Shown here: positions 1-10,392 of the stretch, in pieces
Position numbering within the stretch: position 1 is the first letter of the stretch
Layout: the number at the start of each line of letters is the position of its first letter
Assembly (NCBI GenBank): GCA_036927565.1
Contig: JAYESD010000001.1
Location: 288,373,560 to 288,437,559, forward strand
Reading direction: 5' to 3'
DNA: 64,000 nt
Source of the DNA: Tuctoria greenei
Taxonomy: Eukaryota; Streptophyta; Magnoliopsida; Poales; Poaceae
Position numbers and translations under genes: made by a program
Notes under the pieces: generated by a model
What the model saw: only the letters and a program-made list of their open reading frames with translations
Told to the model about the DNA's origin: nothing
Database searches by the model: none

Positions 1-4
1 GTTC

Positions 5-1330
5 ATGAAAAAGTTCAAGAGAATAATGAAGAAAAGACAAGGAACAAAATCAAGTGAGGGAAAATACAAGGAAAGAACGAAACCGAGGTTGAGGCGGGCA
101 TGCTACAATTGTGGTGAGTATAACCACTTTATAGTTGATTGCCCATATGAGGAGAACAAGAAGAGGACCAAAGAATCCAAGCCTCAACCAAAGAAATTCT
201 TCAAGAAGAAGAAGCAAGCCGAACAAGCGCACATTGGGAAGGAGTGGGACTCAAACGATGAGTCCTCATCATTCGAAGAAGAAGAGATGGCTAGCGTAGC
301 CATCGAGAGCACGTCCGAGAAATCTACACTCTTCCCCATACTCGGCGTAAGGAAGGGAAATGGCACTTGCCTTATGCCAAAAGAAGGTAAACACAAGGTA
401 ACCATCAAAACCCCTTCCATGCATTCCTACTCTAGTGATGATGAAATAAATAGTGATGATGAGGATATGCTTAGTGGACTAGATAGGAAAACTGCATCAA
501 AAATGAAGTTTTTACTTGATCAACTTGTTGAGAAGGAGAGGTTAATTGGCCGTCAAGAGGACATGATTATCTCCCAAAAGGAGGAGTATGTCGAACTTGA
601 CAAACTTCTAGAACTTGAAAAGGAGAAGAGCAATTCACTAGAGCCTGAGTTAGCCTCAAGCAAGAAAGCTTGCTTGGAGTTAACTGACTCAAATGCTGCA
701 ATCAAGGACCAACTTGCTGACCTGACCAAGGTCAACAAGATCCTTGAAGTGCAAATTGAGTCACTCAAGCTAAGTGAACCTCCCTCCTCTTCAAGTTCAC
801 CTTCTCAACCCACTAATGCTGATTTTGCTCATACGTGCACATGTAGTAAAATTGACACCAGTTTGAAGGAGAAGATCAACTATGCACGTAGTGCATACTT
901 GGTCCAAAGACCTCCAAATGTCAAATATGGCATTGGTTACTCTTATGGTGAAAAGCAGCATGCTAGAAGTCATAAGAATAACAAGGAGAGGATTTCCTTT
1001 GTGAAAGGAAGACCCTCTCAAACTGGTAAGTCGAAAAGTAAAAACTTGAACTCACAGAAACACCGGACTAGTCCGGTTAGTGTCCGGACAAGTCTAGTCC
1101 TCCGGACAAGTCCGGCCTACCAGACTAGCCCTGTATACAAACAACAACAATTACTCTTTAGAACCTTTGATGCCTCCTATGTGTTAATGAGAAACAAGTT
1201 TGGCAAGGTTTATGCTAATTATGTTGGGCCACGCCATGGGAACACCAAATATCATGTGTGGGTGCCCAAATGTATTGTAACTAACCTCCAAGGACCCAAG
1301 CAAGCTTGGGTACCTAAAACCAAAGCATAA
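5..1330 (+). pseudogene. gag: Copia gag, C-terminal part with CCHC zinc knuckle
   Basis: The frame is open from the window edge to TAA at 1328-1330 (about 441 codons visible). A CCHC knuckle (CYNCGEYNHFIVDC, residues about 33-46) follows a very basic stretch and would bind RNA. Residues about 150-260 are charged and leucine-rich and look like a coiled coil (LVEKERLIGRQEDMI, LEKEKSNSLEPE). The C-terminus ends with GPKQAWVPKTKA, as in SIRE-type gags. The true start is upstream of the window. This part is not itself interrupted, but the pol that follows is broken. Near 1060-1130 the coding sequence contains CGGACTAGTCCG-type repeats, translated in frame. Confidence 0.85.
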
Positions 1331-1345
1331 TTTGTTTTTGCAGGC
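1310..1345 (+). promoter_or_regulatory. Possible 3' splice site at the gag-pol boundary
   Basis: Immediately after the gag stop comes TTTGTTTTTGCAG followed by GCCTATTCC, a pyrimidine-rich tract plus CAG like a plant acceptor site. Pol begins in a different frame from gag just after it, so Pol translation would need a frame change, re-initiation or splicing. Seen: the tract and the frame relation. Inferred: use as an acceptor. Confidence 0.4.
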
Positions 1346-4300
1346 CTATTCCTCCGGTGGATCCAAATGGGTGCTAGACAGTGGCTGCACCAATCACATG
1401 ACCGGAGAAAGAAGAATGTTTGTGGAATATGAAGAGAATGAGGACCCAAACGAAGGCATCTACTTTGGAGATAATAGTCAAGGAAGGGTGCTCGGTACCG
1501 GTAAAATCGCAATATCTTCTACACACACTTTCTCATGTTTTACATGTCGAATCCTTAGATTATAACCTGCTATCCATATCTCAACTATTTGACAAAGGTT
1601 ATAATTGCTTGTTCACTAACGAGGGTGTGACCGTATCTAGGAGGAGTGATGGTTCCATTGCATTCAAGGGTATGTTGAAGGGAAAGCTTTACCTTGTTGA
1701 CTTCAACAAGGATAAAGCCGAGCTTGACACATGCTTGATTGCAGAAACCAACATGGGTTGGCTGTGGCATAAACGGCTAGTGCATGTTGGTATGACGAAT
1801 ATTCAAAAACTCCTCAAGGGCGATCACATCCGCGGTTTGAAGGATGTTGTTTTTGTGAAAGACAGGCCTTGTAGCGCGTGCCAAGCCGGGAAGCAAGTTG
1901 GAGCACCTCATCCCGCAAAGAACGTCATGACTACAACAAGACCGCTCGAACTACTTCACATGGACTTGTTTGGTCCAATTGCTTACATAAGCATCGGCGG
2001 TAAAAAATATGGTTTAGTAATTATTGATGACTTTTCTCGCTTCACTTGGGTTTTCTTTTTGCACGATAAGTCAGAAACACAACGAACACTCAAGAAGTTC
2101 CTCAAGCGAGCTCAAAACGAATTCTCATTGACAATCAAGAGTATTTGAAGCGACAACGGCACGGAGTTCAAGAACACACAAGTGGAGGAGTACCTTGATG
2201 AAGAGGGCATCAAGCACGAATTTTCAGCGCCATACTCGCCACAACAAAACGGATTTGCCGAAAGGAAGAACCAAACACTCATAGATATGGCAAGAACAAT
2301 GCTCGATGAGTACAAGACCTCGGATCGATTTTGGGCGGAAGCGATTAACACCGCTTGCCACGCCGCAAATCGACTTTATCTTCATCGACTACTCAAGAAG
2401 ACTTCCTATGAGCTACTCACCGGTAACAAACCAAACATTTCATATTTTCAAGTTTTCAGTTCTCCATGTTATATCCTGAACAAGAAGCCTAGGACTTCAA
2501 AGTTCGCTTCGAAGTCCGATGAAGGTTTCTTGCTTGGTTATGATTCAAACACTTACGCCTATTGTGTTTTCAACAAGGCCTCCGGACTCGTTGAAATAGC
2601 ACGTGTTGTAGTGTTCGATGAGACTAATGGCTCCCAAAAGGAGCTAGTTGATCCATGTGAACTAGGTAAAGAAGAAGCTCCCTGTCAAGCATTGAAAAGA
2701 ATGGCTCTTGGTGAAGTTCGACCACAAGAGCCACCTCCACACGTACATGAGGAAGATGAACCACAGGAGGAGATCAACGATCAAGGGGGAGCTTCAGCAC
2801 AAGATCAACCACAAGAATACGAAGATGATCAACAAGTCAACGAAGGCAACTACTTAGGGGGAGAAGCAAATAATCATGAAGACACAACTCCTCAAGTGCC
2901 ACACCCAAGAATACACCAACGCATCCAAAGGGATCACCCAATTGACAACATCATCGGTGACATCCAAAAGGGAGTAACCAATAGATCTCGCTTAGCTAAC
3001 TTTTGTGAACACTATTCATTTGTATCCTTTTTGGAACCATGCAGGGTTGAAGTGCATTGAAAGATCCGGACTGGGTGGTGGCGATGCAAGAAGAATTGAA
3101 CAACTTCAAGCGGAACGAAGTATGGGAACTTGTGGCAAGACCCAATGCAAACATCGTCGGCACCAAGTGGGTCTTCCGCAACAAACAAGACGAACACGAG
3201 GTAGTGATAAGGAACAAAGCACGACTTGTGGCCAAAGGGTATTCACAAGTCGAAGGTTTAGATTTCGATGATACTTTTGCTCCAGTAGCTAGGCTTGAAT
3301 CTATTAGAATATTACTTGCATATGCTACTCACCATGATTTCAAGTTGTGTTAAATGGATGTAAAAAGTGCCTTCCTCAACGAACCAATCAAGGAGGAGGT
3401 GTACGTGGAGCAACCACCAAGGTTTGAAGACGAAGAGTTCCCCAACCACGTATTCAAATTGTGTAAGGCTCTCTACGGCCTCAAACAAGCTCCTAGAGCT
3501 TGGTATGAGTGTCTTAGAGATTTCTTAATTGAGAATGGTTTTCAAATATGGCAAAGTAGATTATACTCTATTTACAAAGAATTTAGACAATGATCTTTTC
3601 ATTTGTCAAATTTATGTTGATGATATAATTTTTGGGTCAACTAATCAATCGTCTTGTGAGGAATTTAGCAAAATCATGACAGACAGGTTTGAAATGTCAA
3701 TGATGGGAGAATTAAAGTACTTCTTGGGATTCCAAGTGCAGCAACAAAAGGAAGGGACATTCATAAGCCAAACCAAGTACACGTAGGACATACTTAAGAA
3801 GTTTGGTATGGACAAGGCAAAGCCCAAGACCCCCATGGCAACAAATGACCACTTGGATCTCAATGAAGATGGAGCTAGCGTCGACCAAAAGGTATATCGC
3901 TCCATGATTGGATCTCTACTATATTTATGTGCATCTAGGCCAGACATTATGTTGAGTGTATGTTTGTGTGCAAGATTTTAAGCCAACCCTAAGGAATGTC
4001 ACTTGACAGCCGTAAAAAGGATCTTGAGATATTTAGTTAATACACCCAACCTTGGTCTTTGGTACCCAAAAGGCTCAAAATTCAATCTCATTGGTTACTC
4101 CGATGCAGATTATGTCGGGTGCAAAGTAGATAGAAAAAGCACCTCCGGCACATGCCAATTCCTAGGGAGATCCTTAGTTTCTTGGTCCTCCAAGAAACAA
4201 AATTCCATTGCCTTATCCACAGCCGAAGCGGAGTATGTTGCAGCCGGGAGCTGTTGTGCACAACTCCTTTGGAGCTGTTGTGACAACGAGAGTGCCATTA

Positions 4301-4515
4301 AAATTGCCCACAATCCAGTTGAGCACTCTAGAACTAAACACATAGACATAAGACATCATTTTTCGAGAGACCATTCCATGAAAGGAGACATAGCCATCTC
4401 ACATGTCAATACCCAAAAACAATTGGCCGACATATTCACCAAGCCACTTGATGAAAAGCGCTTTTACAAACTCCGAAATGAACTAAATATCCTCGATGCT
4501 CGGAGTGTGGCTTGA
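1332..4515 (+). pseudogene. pol: Copia pol (protease, integrase, RT, RNase H), multiply broken
   Basis: Protease has WVLDSGCTNHMTG at about 1371-1409. Integrase has the zinc-binding WHKRLVHVGM / CSACQAGK part and the catalytic core (LHMDLFGPI, SDNGTEF, PYSPQQNGFAERKNQ). RT has MDVKSAFLNE and YVDDIIFG (about 3615-3640). RNase H has YSDADYVGCKVDRKS and ends in LADIFTKPLDE before the stop at 4513-4515. Damage seen includes a frame change near 1530, a TGA where IRSDNGTE is expected (2146-2148), frame changes near 3050 and 3540, TAA before MDVKSAF (3351-3353), TAG at 3784-3786, TAA near 3979-3981, and a loss of about 20 codons in RNase H near 4275. No functional Pol can be made. Confidence 0.92.
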
Positions 4516-5423
4516 AAAGTTGCATACCTGTATTAATTCTTCAAAATATCTTGATTGAATTGTGAAAATCACTCTCTCTCAATTTTTTCTGAAAAACTAT
4601 GTCAATTACTAGATCTTGGTGAATTATGATCATTACTTGATTGTTGTATGCTTTATTGGTCATATTCATCAAGATCATTTGATTTAATTTGCCTCTCTAT
4701 TCTCTATTTATGAACCTTCAAATATATATGAATGGGCTATGCAAATTTCTTCTAGTGACCATGAACTAGTCCGTGGTTACCCGAACTAGTCCGCCCATGC
4801 AGACTAGTCCGCAGAGTGCCGGTTAGGCCGTACTAGTCCGATAACACCACGGACTAGTCCGATGTTGCTCTCTCGAAGAGTTCGGACTAGTCCGGCCATC
4901 TCCGGACTTGTCCGATGTTTCGTGTCCATAACCCTAGCCGCCACCAAACCCTAATCCCTTCATCCTCCACTCTTGCTCACGCGTTCTCTCTCTTCCGCTC
5001 GAGCTCCCAAGGCGATTTCTTGCTCCCTCCATCAAAAATCTCTGCATTTGGGCGGAAATCAAGCTTGCCCTCTTGAGGATTGAAGCTAGCGGACTTGTTC
5101 GGCCTTCAACACCCTCATCTCCAAGCTTCAATCGATTTCTTCGGTAATTTTCACCCAAACCCTAGAAATCTCGTTTTTCTTCATTATTGGTCGAATAGCC
5201 TAGCATCTTTCACGATATTCATGCTACCTTAATGTACTACGTGTATGCTAGACTTGTTGTGCATTAGGAATCAGCTTTTGTCTGGACTGTTAGGTTTTTG
5301 AGGATGAACACCGGACTAGTCCGGTCCATGCACGGACAAGTCCGGTCCCCCGGACTAGTCCGTGCCTGTGCACCGGACAAGTCCGATGTTTCTGAACTTA
5401 AAACCTGATTCTTCAATTCCTCA
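4516..5423 (+). other. Pol to env-like spacer with CGGACTAGTCCG repeats
   Basis: This is a non-coding stretch between pol and the env-like ORF. From about 4758 to 4920 and 5310 to 5392 it carries many copies and variants of the 12-mer CGGACTAGTCCG or CGGACAAGTCCG, the same motif that fills the 3' LTR. A CT-rich leader-like part (about 4935-5160) lies between. No convincing ORF is present. Confidence 0.7.
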
Positions 5424-7084
5424 ATGCAATTCCTTGCCATCCTCTCATACCTATGCCTTGTATCATTCATCATCATTCTTGCAACTCATTCTCAGGTCAT
5501 GTCGAGCTCAAACGATGAAATTTCCGACTTTGAGGCCGAGATGGACCACGAGGTGGCACCTCGGACCTCAACGAGTCTTGGCAAGAAGCACCAAGAAAGA
5601 CCTACCGAGCCAGCTCCATCTCCTCCACAAGTTCGGAGGAAAGTGCTAGCGAAGAAGCCGGCCTCCAAGGTGCCAGCTTCTAGGGCTACCGCCAGTGGTG
5701 GCCCTAGCTCGGCAAGTGCCCGCCTAGCCAAAGGCAAGGGCAAAGGGATAGCGACGGGTCCAGTTGGACCATTGAAGCTGCATGCTCCCAGGGAAGGGGT
5801 CCGGGACCCCACTGAAGAAAAGTTCAACGGGAAGGCAGTGACTCGGCGGCCAAATTCAGAAACGTCGATTGGTATGGCCGACCGAAGCAAGCAGCTGATG
5901 GAAGATTCTGGTGCAACTTCCATGCTGATTTCTACAGATCGGTGTATCTACCGATGAAGACACCAGTGATGCGCAGTCAGTGGATCGACTGGGCACATCT
6001 TGAGAAGAAAAGATGCTTTGCTTTTGATGAAGTGATTGCAGCAGCTAAAAGACATGGCTTGAAGGACCTCTTTGCCTTCAAGTACAATTGGAATGATGAA
6101 GTGGTGGCTCAGTTCTATGCCACCTGCCACTTTGCAAGCGATGAAGAGGAAAGAGTGACTTGGATGACTCATGGATCCAAGTACACTATCACTTATGAAT
6201 AATTTGCAAGGATGTTGCATCTTGACACCTCCAGCAATGATAATGTGGTCATCCACAATGTTGGTGTCATTGACAAGGAGAGGATGAAGTTTCTCTATGA
6301 GCCCAATTCAAAGTTCATCCCTCCTTCCACAAAGAACATGAAGCCATTCTTTGTGGTGCTAAACAGAGTCTTAAGGAAGACCATTGCTCCTAAGGATGGG
6401 GATGCAGGGAGTGTACAAGGGTACCTACGGACCCTAATGAGGGTCATAAGCAAGAACAGACAGTTTGATATGTTTGACTACATATGGAACGATATGGTTA
6501 ACATCTCTAGCACCCCCAACAGGTCCTGTGGCTATGCTCCCTATCTCATGTTTATGATTGAGAAAGTCACAGGGATTGAGTTTGTCAAGGATGTGGAGCA
6601 CACTTCTTTGAGGCCTCAGAAGCCTCAACCAATAAATGTCAAGGTTGCTCCCTCGCCGGCCTCCAGTCCTGAGGCACCGGCAAGATCAAGAGAAGATGCT
6701 ACAGCTATCCCTACTTCTAGGGAAGCCCCTCAGAGAGGATCAGCTAGTGGGATCCTCAAATATCTGGCTGCCATATTCTCCTCCTGCAAGAAGGCCGAAG
6801 TGAAGGCCCACAAGCTCAACCAGAAAAGAAAGGAGGACATGAAGTACATAAAGGCCAATGTGAAGCAAATCTGCCAGAAGCTAGAGATCGACCCCATTGG
6901 ATCTCCAGTGATTTCTAAGGACTCTGACCTGGACTTCACTGAGCTCGCGCCCTTGAACCCCTCTGAGCTTGCCTACTTTGGCATTGGGGGCTCGAGTGGC
7001 TCCGTTCCTCCTCCTTCTCCTCCTCATCAAGCTGAAGATGAAGATGACGAAGACGACGATGAGAGGACCAACAGTGAAGAGTGA
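5424..7084 (+). pseudogene. Env-like / extra ORF downstream of copia pol, broken
   Basis: The first segment (5424-5957) opens with a hydrophobic stretch (LCLVSFIIILA) and continues from an internal Met at 5499 as an acidic then Pro/Ala/Lys-rich low-complexity region. After a frame change near 5930 the second frame runs 5942-7084 with one in-frame TAA at 6200-6202. It contains a folded-looking part (WIDWAHLEKKRCFAFDEV, FYATCHFASDEEERVTWM) and ends in a strongly acidic tail (DEDDEDDDERTNSEE). Position and character match the env-like or putative plant transposon ORF of SIRE-type elements. Function is unknown even in intact copies. An AG acceptor-like site precedes the Met at 5499, so the hydrophobic start may be leader rather than protein. 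Confidence 0.65.
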
Positions 7085-7545
7085 AGACCCTAGGACCCTC
7101 CTCTCCTTCTTTTTGGTATCTTGATGCCAAAGGGGGAGAGATTGAGGGGGAGTCTTAGCTTTAGCTGTAGGATGCGAGGAGAGAGCTCGTTTTATGCTTC
7201 TTGTCTATTTTTGAGTTTTGCAATGTTTTAACTTTGTTCTCAAGTTAATTATGGTTCTGTGATGCAATGGTTGATCAATTTGAGAAGTATTTGTTGAAAT
7301 CTGTGACTTTGCTCTTAGAATGACATATATGCTTGGTTTTGGTTGATTAGTGTCAATTATATCATTCTCATTGTCTCAATATACTTAGTTATGCATCCCA
7401 CCATAAAGAATGCACATATGGATAATTCTTTCACTGCTTGATGTATTTTTTGACTCATATGTGCACACTTTATGAAAATCTCAATTTTTTATCATATTTT
7501 GTGAAATCTCAATTGGTTGTCATCAATCACCAAAAAGGGGGAGAT
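7085..7545 (+). other. 3' untranslated part with polypurine tracts
   Basis: Non-coding. A purine run AAAGGGGGAGAGATTGAGGGG lies at about 7128-7150. The functional-looking polypurine tract AAAAAGGGGGAGA (7532-7544) sits one base from the LTR start. In this family such tracts prime plus-strand DNA synthesis. Confidence 0.8.
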
Positions 7546-7805
7546 TGAAAGTGCATCTAGGACTCCCTTGTGGGTTTTGGATGATTTATGACAAGCAATT
7601 GGGATCCTAACCTATTTGTTGAGATGAGTGCAGGCCTATGATAGGAAAATGAGCAAAATACCAAAAAGAAGGAAGGATGAGGAGCAAAGTGGAGATGAGC
7701 TCAAGGAAGAAGAGTAATAGATTATTGTGTATGGAGTGTGTTAAGGAAACTCACCCCAAGAGATCAATCATAATTAAACACACACATTGCACAGAGTTAC
7801 ACAGG

Positions 7806-8275
7806 ACCGGACTAGTCCGATCACAACCGGACTAGTTCGATAACCTTTCTGCACCAGATCGGACAAGTCGGATATCTGTCGGACTAGTCCGATATCTTTC
7901 TGACTAGAATCGGACTAGTCCTCCCCAGTACGGACTAGTCCTCAAAACACTTCACAAATCACACAAAATCGGACAAGTCCGATCACAACCGGACTAGTCC
8001 GATATTCTTTCTGATCCAAATCGGACAAGTCTGATATTTGCAAGGACTAGTCCGAAAAACCCTATGATCTACATCGGACAAGTCCTCCAAGTGCAGACTT
8101 TTTCATCTAATTCACTTAGGGTTTCACATGTCCGGACAGGTCCGATGGATATCGGACTAGTCCGAAGATTTCCAGTAGCGAAATCGGACAAGTCCGTTTT
8201 CAGCCGGACTAGTCCGATATTTCGGGGTACTTAGGGTTTGCTACACACAGCACACCGGACTAGTCCGGTGACCAC
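7806..8275. repeat. Cluster of CGGACTAGTCCG / CGGACAAGTCCG palindromes
   Basis: About 16 copies of a 10-14-bp palindromic motif (best form TCGGACTAGTCCGA) stand at irregular spacing of roughly 20-40 bp, just upstream of the LTR TATA box. Copies with a TAG centre alternate with copies with an AAG centre. Many are mutated at one base. The position suggests an enhancer-like or protein-binding role; that is inference. Confidence 0.8.
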
Positions 8276-8327
8276 CACAGACTAAACCGAACTTTCTGAA
8301 CCCTAACGGTCACTTTTAGAAACCCCA

Positions 8328-8335
8328 TATAAATA
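8328..8335 (+). promoter_or_regulatory. TATA box of the copia LTR
   Basis: TATAAATA stands in the LTR downstream of the palindrome cluster and upstream of a transcribed-leader-like region, the usual place for the RNA polymerase II core promoter of an LTR. Confidence 0.6.
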
Positions 8336-9110
8336 GAGGTGCACGACCCAATTACGAACTCTCTCGAACCCTAGCGCCGTCACACCTCCCAAGAGCCTCA
8401 AAAACTACATCTCTCCACGAAATTAAGTGCAACAACGATCAATCCTTTGAGGATTCACTCTAGACCATTGGAGAGACACTTGGAACATCACATTGAGCTC
8501 TTGGTTTGATTCTCTAACACACTCCTGCATTTTAATTGTAATCTTTTGAGTGTGTTTTCGGTGGAAATTTGTTTTGTAATCTAAGGGAGCTCTCAAAGTG
8601 TGAGAAGGCCCCTTGAATTCGGTTATTCACCCCTTTGTGATTAGTGGAAGAGGATTGGCCTTCGTGGCGATCCGACGAGGGTAGGGTTGGAGAAGACCCG
8701 GTCCTTAGTGGACTCCTCAACGTGGATGTAGGTTGCCTTTTGTGGTAGCTGAACCACGGGATAAATCCTTGGGTTTTGTTTTGGTGCTCATCATTCTCAT
8801 TCATCAATATAATCTAGGGTTTCAACAATCATTGCTCATCTTACGTTAAATTGTCAAACATAAGAATTAACTATGATATAATCTAATATATAACCGTGAA
8901 ACCTTTATTTGGTTCTATTTTTTCGCTGCACACATAAAAGAATCAACCTAATCGAACTAGCTTAATCAACTTAGTCCGTGAACACCAGACTAGTCCGCAC
9001 TTTACCGGACTAGCCCGATATCTCTGGTATTGAGCTTGTTGTTGAGTGTTGCAGGATCCGACAATTTTCAAAAAGGCCTATTCACCCCCTCCTCTCTAGG
9101 CCCAAATTCA

Positions 9111-9906
9111 CATGCTAAGTGGATTAACACATTAGGCATGGGTTTACCCTTAGAAATGCTACGCGTCTCCCACCAGGAGCCTGTGGCATAGCCGAACATG
9201 GAGGATTACAAAGGACAGATAGGGCTGTCATCACCTACTGTCTATCCTAGCACCATGGTAGCATATTAAGTAATTACATTAAGAGCCTAGGCACAAGCCA
9301 TCCTAAGGCAATGAACTAAATCATCGTTGAACCAATGTTAATTTATATCACAAGTGATTCATGTTAACATAATCATATCATAGCTAATTAGACTATAGTT
9401 GAGGTTTATAGTGTTTATGATGATGTAATAAGAATAGTATAGCACAATCATAAATACTATTCCTACCACATACATGGAATCCACAATCAAACAAGAAACG
9501 CTTCATCCAAGTACATGAACAATAAAAGACTAAATATATCATCTTTATTATGAATAAAGTCACAAATACAAACAGGAATATGGGAGACATACCTTTCCCC
9601 ATTAGAAATTTGGAAGAGACACCTTCTATTCCTCTCCTACTTGGACTATGAACTAGAGACTCTCCTCTCTACAGCCTATACTCCTCTAAACCTATAGAGA
9701 GTAGTGGATACAATGGATGAATACTCAAGTGGTGTGTGTTAAAGTGAGGGGTCCTACTTATAGCTTGGAGAAGGGTCATTTCCCGCCACCAAAAGCGAGC
9801 GAATCAGTCACCCCTGACCTCTTCAAGCCGAAAGGAGCCAACACGTGCCGTTTGACATAATTGAGTTATATTGACAGGTGAAATTGGTATATAACAGCAA
9901 TCAACA
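9111..9906 (-). repeat. Truncated LTR of the same family as the 10393-33380 gypsy
   Basis: The sequence ATGCTAAG... onward matches the internal part of the LTRs at 10393-11924 and 31856-33380 (for example the CCTGTGGCATAGCCGAAC segment) and ends AAATTGGTATATAACAGCAATCAACA like them. Its first part is missing at the border with the copia LTR, consistent with the copia having inserted here. Confidence 0.8.
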
Positions 9907-10208
9907 CCAGACAGTTGCCTCGTTCTTTGTTAGAAACTGCAATAGCTAGGACTTTTCTCTTTGTACCTTCAACTTGTAAATCTCCAATTTTAAATGAATG
10001 AATGAAATCATTTTGAGTTCTATTTTTGTCTTTAATACATTGCCCATATATCTTGTTGGCCCCTGATAGATGTGTTCAATTTATTAAGGAGATCTACCAT
10101 GAGGAACTTGACAATGTCTTGAAAACTTGTTTGCTCTGAACTCGTAGCCAATAGGATAGCTCTGAGATCTGAGATTTGCTTCCATATGCTCCAAGGACCC
10201 TTTGTTAC
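9907..10208. other. Unassigned spacer
   Basis: AT-rich sequence with no ORF of note and no repeat that I recognise elsewhere in the window. Confidence 0.5.
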
Positions 10209-10392
10209 GTCAATGGCAGGCCCTTTGGGAGGCGTCGGAGCTTGGTAGCTTCGATGACGCCCACTCTCAACGTGTAGAACATTGTCGGCGGGCCCCTTGG
10301 GAGTTGTTGAAGGTTGTTAGCTTTGACGGCACTCACTGTCAACTCATATAATGTCGACGATAGGCCCCCTAGGGTTGTTGGAGCTTGGTAGC
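10209..10392. repeat. 72-bp minisatellite, left part (about 2.5 units)
   Basis: The unit resembles AGCTTCGACGGCGCCCACTG...GTTGTCGGAGCTTGGT. The same array continues at 33381 after the inserted gypsy element. The last five bases, GTAGC, are the left copy of that element's target duplication. Confidence 0.85.

Larger units (their letters stand above)
1..9110 (+). mobile_element. Ty1-copia retrotransposon, SIRE/Maximus-like, 5' end outside the window
   Basis: Order on the plus strand is gag C-terminal half, protease-integrase-RT-RNase H, a long spacer, an env-like ORF, a polypurine tract and a 1565-bp 3' LTR. The domain order, with integrase before RT, is the copia order. The extra ORF after pol and the gag tail with a zinc knuckle plus coiled coil are the SIRE/Maximus layout. 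The element is dead: pol has several stops and frame changes. It appears to have inserted into an older gypsy-type LTR whose remnant starts at 9111. The 5' LTR, PBS and left target duplication lie outside the window, so age and duplication cannot be checked. Confidence 0.9.
7546..9110 (+). repeat. 3' LTR of the SIRE-like copia (1565 bp)
   Basis: It starts TGAAAGTGCATCTAGG directly after the polypurine tract and ends CCCAAATTCA, giving TGAA/TTCA ends. A related solo LTR at 43945-45429 starts and ends the same way, which supports both borders. It contains a TATA box (TATAAATA, 8328-8335) and about 16 palindromic CGGAC(T/A)AGTCCG motifs between 7806 and 8270, with two more near 8985-9010. Confidence 0.9.

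Noticed and set aside
7806..8275. Palindrome cluster considered as a replication origin or operator array
   Set aside because: It recurs in several LTRs and spacers of retroelements, so it belongs to them.
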